A stretch of DNA of 23,080 bases, taken from positions 1-23,080 of the forward strand of contig JASANZ010001900.1 of the NCBI GenBank assembly GCA_030849805.1, written 5' to 3'. A model generated the notes under the pieces. That model did not search any database, was not told where the DNA came from, and worked only from the letters and a program-made list of their open reading frames with translations. Source of the DNA: Sergeia podlipaevii (taxonomy: Eukaryota > Euglenozoa > Kinetoplastea > Trypanosomatida > Trypanosomatidae). The position numbers were made by a program, and so were the translations under genes. This document shows, piece by piece, positions 17,489 through 23,080 of this stretch. Every line of letters starts with the position of its first letter. Positions within the stretch are counted from its first letter, which is position 1.

Positions 17489-18322
17489 CCCTTCACGCAA
17501 CGTCATTATCACTTTATGCGCACCGTATACAAACAAATATACATCACTTCTCCATCACCACCACCCAGTAGCAAAAGCGGAGGAGGAGAGGGAGAAGGAA
17601 GGGGAAAGAAGAAAAAAAAAAAAACAGTGGCAACATTAGCACTACATCAATGCTACACAACCGCCAAGAATAAATGATAATAATAATAAAAAATAAAAAA
17701 ATAAACAAATAAACAAAAATGCAACTGCAACTGTTCAACACAACGCACGGCATCAAAAATGCCGTTTTCTAAACACAATCGGGGCAAGTTATGAGTGAGA
17801 AACACCATATAAAACACCGATTATTTTCTATCTATTTTTCTTTTTAGAAGAAGGGAAGTAAGCAAAAAAGGGGCAAGAAGACTTGTGACTGCGAATTGCC
17901 ACTCAAAATCCCTCAGCACTGTCCTTCTTTTCTTTCAATCCACATCTATGCATCATCCAATTCATAATCTCGTTTCTCTTTTTGTAAAAAAAAAAGAAAA
18001 AAAAGAAGAGAAAACATAAAATAATCATAAAAAGTACAAGATGGAAAGAAGTCAACCCCTCGACTCCATTGCAGTAAAGTAAATGAGAACCAGGAAAAAA
18101 GTAAGGAGACACAAGAAAGTCCATCTTGAGATACCCAAGTGCAAGAAAAGCCAAGGGCCCATAAGCCCATTGGTTTCTTTGCTTTTTCGCTTCTGCCGCG
18201 ATGGCTGCGACTGAGTATCATCTAAAAGAAAAAAAAAAAAAGATGAATAAAAGAAGATAAAGGGGACCAGAGGAAAAAAAAAGAAAAAAAAAAGCCGTTT
18301 CCCTTTGTACTCCATCTCATTT

Positions 18323-18331
18323 TTATTATTA
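18323..18331 (-). other. Triple in-frame TAA at the end of the PP2A B'' gene
   Basis: The stop codon (18331-18329) is followed in the same frame by two more TAA codons (18328-18323). This is a tight backstop against readthrough, possibly just a short ATA-type repeat. Confidence 0.85.
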
Positions 18332-21300
18332 TTCGTCCGCTTCTTGCGCCATGCGATCGTACTCAATACGGGCAAAGCGGTCCCATGGGGATTGCTCCAA
18401 GCCCCCTAGCAAGCGCTCATGGTGTGCCACAAAAGGATCGCGCTGTTCAAACTGTAGAAACTTCATTACATTAGTCAGCATGTTTAGCGCCACATACGCT
18501 GCCTCGGGCTCTTTAAGTATGTCTGAAAGTGGCAGTCCATGATACTCGCTGCAGCGCATCATATCAAACACTTGGCAGATAACATCCTCAAAGTTGGCCG
18601 CGCTGTCGATCACGTATTGCGCCACCTTCGCCTTCGTAGCATCATAAAACATGCGTAACTCGTATACAGACAAGATGCCATCCCCATCCAGGTCGAGGAT
18701 GCGGAACCAGTAGCGGATTGCTGTTGGGGTGGACTTATCCTCCTCACTGAGACAAAACCACACAAAATCTTCATATCCAATGCGATCTTTCACAGGGCAC
18801 CTGACCCGGCGCCCAGCGCTAGCAAACACTCGTTGAACAATGAGTGGGTTCATAATGTCCTCTGGTGCATAGTGCATTAAATCCGACTGCGAAAGCAGCA
18901 TGTCGCGATCCTCATCAAGCTCCCAAAAGCGGCAGTAGATGACGTAGAAGTGCTCATATGAGAAGAAAAGGAGCACAGAGTTGATCTCCTCAGACGCATC
19001 CACCTGCCTGAACGCATCCATGAGTCGTGACTTGGCAAATTCAGCGTACGAGATGCAGCCACGATCAAAGCGATCGACTTCGTAAAAAATGCGATAAACA
19101 ACGGTATCGAGGTACTTGGATTGGAAATCAGGCGTCTGGCGCAGGAACGCGAGACCAGGGTGAAAGGCCAAAAGGGTTTCAATGTAAGCGGCAAAATCAG
19201 CTGGCTGCAGATACGTACGCAGAGACGACGCAGCAACAGCAGCACCTGCTTGCCCCAAGATGCCTTCCTGCGACAAGGTCGATGCCAGCTTCTCACGCAC
19301 GACACTGTCCGTCGTTGGTGGCAGACGCGAAGAGAGAATAAGCAGATCAAATGTACGCCGCACGCTATCTTTCCCTCGCATGTACAAGTCGTAGAACTCT
19401 TTCACGCTTTGTGCGGTGATCTGAGCCAGTCCGTGTGGGTGTGGACCGCCACCAGCACTACTAGCAGCATTCCCTCCACCCGCCACAGCGCTGGAGAGAG
19501 AGAGAGAGGAGACGTTGCGGCCTCCAGAGCGAGAGCTAGGAGCACTACTGTTTGCGGCGTCTTGCTGTTGCTGCTGCTGTTGTTGTATCAACCGCACGAT
19601 TAGTAGGCCGAAGTATCGTGGTACGCCAAAGCACTGCGCACAGATGCGTTGCATGCTCTGCAGAAGGCAGTTGTTATAGTGGGCCTCTTGCTTTGCAGTA
19701 GAAGCTGCGCTGTGGTTGCCTCGTAGCCGTCCGCTCAGCAATCGTACCTTCTGCTGCGGTTTTGGCGGAGCTGGGAGACGCCCAAATTCCTTTTGAATAT
19801 ACTGATGGACATTTCTGTCATCTATGCAACGGAGGGTAGAAAGAGGGGCAGTGCGTCGGCGCAAAGGCACAGCATTGGCATCGTCGCTATCTACCGGTCC
19901 TGTAAGCCCACCTCCTTCATCGTTGTCGTACATGCCACCCAAGACCGCCATCCCCTCCGCAATCTTAAGGTGAGGGTTGTCAAGTTTGGCGGAAAAAGCG
20001 TCCGTAACAATGACTTCCTTGGTGGTAGGTTTACCAAGCGGGAAGTAGAAGCGTGGAATGGCTTCGTACGAGGCGTGCCGCCTTGGTGACGCACCGACGG
20101 AAGCAGCCATAGTCCTTGTGATCGCAGCGGGGGCATCAATCACGTTGGCCGACGCGGTGTCGTTGCTATTCTCAACGGGCTGAGTAGCGATCTGTTCCAG
20201 CTGTGGCCTTCTCGACTGAAGTGGGTCTCCATTGTGAGCCTTGGCGCTGGCCAGCTCTGACGATTCCGCTACATCTTTATCCGAAGCTAAGGAGGAAGTG
20301 ATCGGGACGCTGCCGATGACGCCACCACCAGCACCACCCGCGTTACCGCCACCTGTGGCACTGACGCTGTCACCGCTGCTACCGGCAGCCGTTGGCGAGC
20401 TTGCCGCCGTGCCTGCCTCGCTAGTAGACTGAGAATGCGGGCGACGAAACGGTTGAGAACCTCCTCCCTTCTGCGTGTCCTCCACCGTGATTGGGGGAGG
20501 GGTTGTGCTGCGCAGCTGCCTAACTTGGTCACCGTCCCCGCTCCCTGATGTGGTTGCTCCAGTTTCTTTTTGTTGCTGCTGCTGCTGCTGTTGGGGGCTC
20601 GTCGACGTGCCGCCCGCCCTCTTTGGTGATTCAGTGGGCCTGTGCGGGTCATAAGCAAGAAGTGCGCTGCCATCAGTGCTGGTGCTAGGAACCACTACCC
20701 CGCTGCCTTGTTGTTGACTGCGTAGAGGAGACAAAATCGCAGGAAGTACTTCTGGTTCGTCAAAAGTTCCCTTGTTGTATGTAACTGCCTTGTTCCCCAC
20801 TGTTGACACTGGTTTCATAGTTGTCTGGGGTGAATTTGGGGTGGCAACAACAGCACTGTCCTCCCCTCTATTATCCTTGTCCTTCACGTTGATACTGGTG
20901 TTGCTGCTAATAGCGGTGGTGCTAGGAGTCTGGTTCTTCAAAGGGCTCATAACAGAGCCCCAAGCCTGCCGCACCACCACTGGTGGCTCTGACCCTACAC
21001 CAACCTCAAAAAGTGTGTCACGGATAGCGGCGTCAATGCGTGTGCGAGTTCCCACTGTGGTCATCCAGTATTGCACGAGCTCTACCACCTTCAACTGGGC
21101 CAAGCGATGGTTGAGTGGACTTGCCTGCATGTAGTCCTGCAAGCGAAGACTTTGTGTTGGAGTGAGTCCCGCGTTAGTCGTCGCCACCGCGGCAGCGTTA
21201 CCACCACTGCCACCCATTTGTCTGCCACTGTGCTGCGGCTGTGTGCTATCGCCCCTGTCGAGAGCTCCTTGATACTGTGGATATCTACGAAAGGAGGTAG

Positions 21301-21934
21301 GGCGTGTGTTTAAGTCTCCACCGCGGGGCGACATGGAGAGGTCCGCAGAGGACGGACGCGCACTGGGGGCGGAAGAGCCGCGCGTTCGAACGCTGTTGGC
21401 GGTGCCGCTACCAGATCCAATGACGCCTCTGTTGCTTAGATGCGAGGTTGTTATACCACGTGTCTCATCCTCCTCCTCGTCAACCTCCATGCGGTGCCGT
21501 CGGTCGCCGATGGCATTGTTGCGTAGGCGATCATAGAGACGATTCGTATATTGCTCTTTCCGAAAGCCACCACTAGTGCTTGTTGCCAGGCCGCCATTGC
21601 TGTTGTCTTGGCGAGCATATAGATCTTCTTTATTCACTAGGGTCCTTCGAAAACTATCATACACGCTATCTCCATTAGTAGTAGCAGCATTGCTGCTGCT
21701 ACTAGTGTTATAGGTGTTGAGACCACCATTGCGTACTACAGGTTGATCCTGGCTGCCAGTGCTGTTTCGTCTAAAGCGCTGCTGCGGTGCTGGCGTTGAC
21801 GGCGGCACGAACGGTGTCACTGCAGGAGAATAGATATCTTTCTTATCCGTATCTAGTTGCGCTCGGTAGTTGGGATTAGAATTCATACGTGCATCTAGTT
21901 GTGAATGCTGCCTAAACCCATCACTATACTGCAT
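18329..21934 (-). CDS. PP2A regulatory subunit B''-like protein with EF-hands and a very long N-terminal extension
   Basis: This 1201-residue protein matches the B'' (PR72/PR70/TON2-type) subunits that recruit substrates to protein phosphatase 2A and respond to Ca2+. The conserved core begins with IPRFYFPLGKP at about 625 and continues through HPGLAFL and a YRIFYEV helix to SYEHFYVIYCRFWELD (just before 1007). The first EF-hand loop is DEDRDMLLSQSD (1007-1018). FVWFCLSEEDKSTPT follows, then a canonical second EF-hand DLDGDGILSVYE (1081-1092), and finally a FEQRDPF and WDRFARIEYD end typical of the family. A degenerate EF-like loop lies at 954-965. Human PR72 is about half this length. The first 620 residues are Ser/Thr/Gly/Gln-rich and probably disordered, except for a helical block at about 265-312. 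There are two 8-Gln tracts; the second (784-791) opens a low-complexity insertion inside the core. An in-frame TGA directly precedes the ATG. The end has three consecutive in-frame TAA codons. Confidence 0.93.
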   Translation of the reverse strand: MQYSDGFRQHSQLDARMNSNPNYRAQLDTDKKDIYSPAVTPFVPPSTPAPQQRFRRNSTGSQDQPVVRNGGLNTYNTSSSSNAATTNGDSVYDSFRRTLVNKEDLYARQDNSNGGLATSTSGGFRKEQYTNRLYDRLRNNAIGDRRHRMEVDEEEDETRGITTSHLSNRGVIGSGSGTANSVRTRGSSAPSARPSSADLSMSPRGGDLNTRPTSFRRYPQYQGALDRGDSTQPQHSGRQMGGSGGNAAAVATTNAGLTPTQSLRLQDYMQASPLNHRLAQLKVVELVQYWMTTVGTRTRIDAAIRDTLFEVGVGSEPPVVVRQAWGSVMSPLKNQTPSTTAISSNTSINVKDKDNRGEDSAVVATPNSPQTTMKPVSTVGNKAVTYNKGTFDEPEVLPAILSPLRSQQQGSGVVVPSTSTDGSALLAYDPHRPTESPKRAGGTSTSPQQQQQQQQKETGATTSGSGDGDQVRQLRSTTPPPITVEDTQKGGGSQPFRRPHSQSTSEAGTAASSPTAAGSSGDSVSATGGGNAGGAGGGVIGSVPITSSLASDKDVAESSELASAKAHNGDPLQSRRPQLEQIATQPVENSNDTASANVIDAPAAITRTMAASVGASPRRHASYEAIPRFYFPLGKPTTKEVIVTDAFSAKLDNPHLKIAEGMAVLGGMYDNDEGGGLTGPVDSDDANAVPLRRRTAPLSTLRCIDDRNVHQYIQKEFGRLPAPPKPQQKVRLLSGRLRGNHSAASTAKQEAHYNNCLLQSMQRICAQCFGVPRYFGLLIVRLIQQQQQQQQDAANSSAPSSRSGGRNVSSLSLSSAVAGGGNAASSAGGGPHPHGLAQITAQSVKEFYDLYMRGKDSVRRTFDLLILSSRLPPTTDSVVREKLASTLSQEGILGQAGAAVAASSLRTYLQPADFAAYIETLLAFHPGLAFLRQTPDFQSKYLDTVVYRIFYEVDRFDRGCISYAEFAKSRLMDAFRQVDASEEINSVLLFFSYEHFYVIYCRFWELDEDRDMLLSQSDLMHYAPEDIMNPLIVQRVFASAGRRVRCPVKDRIGYEDFVWFCLSEEDKSTPTAIRYWFRILDLDGDGILSVYELRMFYDATKAKVAQYVIDSAANFEDVICQVFDMMRCSEYHGLPLSDILKEPEAAYVALNMLTNVMKFLQFEQRDPFVAHHERLLGGLEQSPWDRFARIEYDRMAQEADE

Positions 21935-22011
21935 TCAGTCACAAACGAGAATAAACAAGTAATAAAAAAGAGAAAAATAAAAAAAACACTAAAAACAGTG
22001 TCGTCGTCTGC

Positions 22012-22040
22012 CTAAACAAAAGCCAAAATGAAAAGAAAGA
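22012..22040 (-). promoter_or_regulatory. Candidate trans-splice acceptor of the PP2A B'' gene
   Basis: A pyrimidine-rich stretch on the coding strand (about 22040-22014) ends in TTTAG with the AG at 22013-22012. The predicted 5' UTR is about 78 bases. A longer T-rich tract closer to the gene (about 21986-21963) has no AG before the ATG; its first AG lies in codon 2. Confidence 0.35.
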
Positions 22041-22099
22041 TAAACGGTTGTATCTCTAAATCGGTTTCAAGTTTGTTGTTTATCTAAAGTGCTATCTGA

Positions 22100-22142
22100 A
22101 TATGTGTGTATATATGTGTATATGTATATATGTATATATGTA
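22100..22142. repeat. TA / TATG microsatellite
   Basis: Alternating TATG, TGTA and TATA units in the spacer upstream of the PP2A B'' gene. Confidence 0.8.
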
Positions 22143-22602
22143 TTGTCCGCCTTTTCTTTTCGTTTACCTTCAACTCGCTATTTCGGCGATGCACCTTCAG
22201 ATACCGTTATGTGGACTGTGCTGAGTGACTAGACCCACCGCGTTCTTCCTTTTCTTTTTGTTTTCAATGTGAAATTAGGGATGTGTACAACGCAAACACC
22301 TCGTATATAATGACTGCCAATGAAAAAAGAAGGAAAGCAAGGAGTGAAAGAAAAAAAGAGAAATGCACTGAAGGCAACATAAAAAAAGATACATGTTGTG
22401 ATACATAATAAGCGCTATTCTATAGTGAGAACCCTACAAGAAAACATTAAAAACAACATACCGGCGTTAGCTGTTACATTGATGTACACAAACAAATATG
22501 ATAACACGATAAAATGCGAGCAGTAAAAGCAAGTAAAAGATATAGATATGTATACAAAAAAAAAACGTGATGTTTGCTGAACGAAGCAAGATGAAGAGAT
22601 TG

Positions 22603-23070
22603 CTACACATTTTTCAAATTTATTGCGGTATTCCAAATAATCGTAGAAAACACCACAAGAACAATCAGGTTGAACGAGATAAACACAGCCCTCATCTTGC
22701 TTGCAAGATTACCTGCAGCCTTGGTGAACCCAAGATTACACACATCATGTGTTGCGTTATTCACCGAAATTGTGGTGTGAAAGCAAGTCATTGAGGTAGT
22801 TGAAAAGGTCAGTGAATTGAAAAGGCCAACAAAGGCCAGCAGTAAAACAAGTAGTGAGCTCATCAAAGAGACATAAAGATACAGTGCGTTTCTAGAATGC
22901 TCCACACCCAATATCTCCTGAGCAAATTCAGCTACATTAGGAGTAGGAACTATTTGAGGAGCCTCCCCCACAACTTGGCCGTCGTTCGGTACAGCACGAA
23001 GTTCTTTGACGATCATGTTTGCAAGCGTCTTGTATCCCTCAGGAAGCTCATTGTCCAGTGTGGTGGACAT
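22603..23070 (-). CDS. Unrecognised small membrane protein with two predicted helices
   Basis: A 155-residue protein I cannot assign to a family. Residues 1-60 are hydrophilic and look soluble. Two hydrophobic segments follow: about 63-86 (LYLYVSLMSSLLVLLLAFVG...) and about 128-150 (AVFISFNLIVLVVFSTIIWN...). The loop between them (about 87-127) has two cysteines (Cys96 and Cys111) that could form a disulfide and an N-glycosylation sequon at Asn105 (N-A-T). This suggests the loop faces the exterior or a lumen, with both termini cytosolic. There is no cleavable signal peptide. The ATG at 23070 is only ten bases from the window edge and no in-frame stop is visible upstream, so the true start could lie further right. 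The stop is TAG. A real gene is likely from its composition and strand; its role is unknown. Confidence 0.65.
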   Translation of the reverse strand: MSTTLDNELPEGYKTLANMIVKELRAVPNDGQVVGEAPQIVPTPNVAEFAQEILGVEHSRNALYLYVSLMSSLLVLLLAFVGLFNSLTFSTTSMTCFHTTISVNNATHDVCNLGFTKAAGNLASKMRAVFISFNLIVLVVFSTIIWNTAINLKNV

Positions 23071-23080
23071 AATCTTCCCT

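Larger units (their letters stand above)
16487..18328. other. Large spacer between PP2A B'' gene and hydrolase-fold gene
   Basis: At 1842 bases this is the longest gene-free stretch in the window. It contains long A-runs (16718-16733, about 16822-16838, 17102-17112), a CA microsatellite (17459-17488), a purine-rich block (about 17577-17624), AATAA/AAACA repeats (about 17675-17720) and more A-runs at 17988-18003, 18228-18241 and 18270-18293. Minus-strand frames of 60-107 codons overlap each other and are dominated by Phe and Leu from the T-runs, so I do not call them. A non-coding RNA could be hidden here, but I see no specific sign. Confidence 0.65.
21935..22602. other. Spacer between two-helix membrane protein gene and PP2A B'' gene
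   Basis: A 668-base A/T-rich spacer with A-runs (21965-21986), a TATG/TA microsatellite (22100-22142) and purine-rich patches near 22322-22360. No reading frame of credible composition was found. Confidence 0.7.

Noticed and set aside
17946..18375. Overlapping minus-strand frames downstream of the PP2A B'' gene
   Set aside because: Three frames overlap in the same A-rich sequence, giving Phe-rich peptides. They are best explained as the 3' UTR.
21928..21986. Splice acceptor at the AG inside codon 2 of the PP2A B'' gene
   Set aside because: Using it would remove the start codon. A pyrimidine-rich tract with an AG at 22013-22012 gives a normal 5' UTR, so the ATG at 21934 is kept.
1..23080. 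Reassigned stop codons, as known in some trypanosomatids
   Set aside because: All long frames are free of internal TAA, TAG and TGA and end at conventional stops near the expected family lengths, so the standard code suffices.
1..23080. CRISPR array, bacterial operon or endosymbiont DNA
   Set aside because: No spaced direct repeats, no Shine-Dalgarno-type packing and large A/T-rich spacers; the proteins are eukaryotic (kinesin, PP2A B'', P2B pump).

Overview
The window looks like nuclear DNA of a trypanosomatid-type kinetoplastid. All eight protein genes are intronless, lie on the minus strand and are separated by 0.6-1.8 kb spacers. The spacers are A/T-rich and full of microsatellites. Immediately upstream of several start codons, the coding strand carries a long pyrimidine run followed by a first AG, as expected for spliced-leader trans-splicing of a polycistronic transcript. 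The Ca2+-ATPase / acyl-CoA-binding-protein neighbourhood recalls Leishmania chromosome 17; that is from memory and unchecked. The genus cannot be told from the sequence. The standard genetic code fits every gene.

In transcription order (right to left): 22603-23070, an unrecognised two-helix membrane protein; 18329-21934, a very long PP2A B''-type regulatory subunit with EF-hands; 15215-16486, an alpha/beta-hydrolase-fold protein whose nucleophile serine appears to be lost; 12679-14409, an unrecognised, largely disordered, phospho-site-rich protein; 10694-10984, acyl-CoA-binding protein; 8908-10068, a YWTD-type beta-propeller; 4445-7708, a plasma-membrane-type (P2B) Ca2+-ATPase; and 1-3226, a long reading frame that runs off the left edge.

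That last frame is easy to miss because it has no stop inside the window. Read by eye, it is open for 1075 codons and encodes a highly divergent kinesin-like protein. It has an intact P-loop, but the switch-I arginine and the switch-II glutamate that normally pair with each other are both missing. I consider it the most interesting object here.

The genes do not form a functional pathway. As is usual in these organisms they share a transcription unit, and regulation is expected through UTRs rather than promoters. Two themes link some of them: calcium (the P2B pump and the EF-hand PP2A subunit) and possible pseudoenzymes (the kinesin and the hydrolase). I found no tRNA, rRNA, CRISPR array, transposon or strand-switch region.
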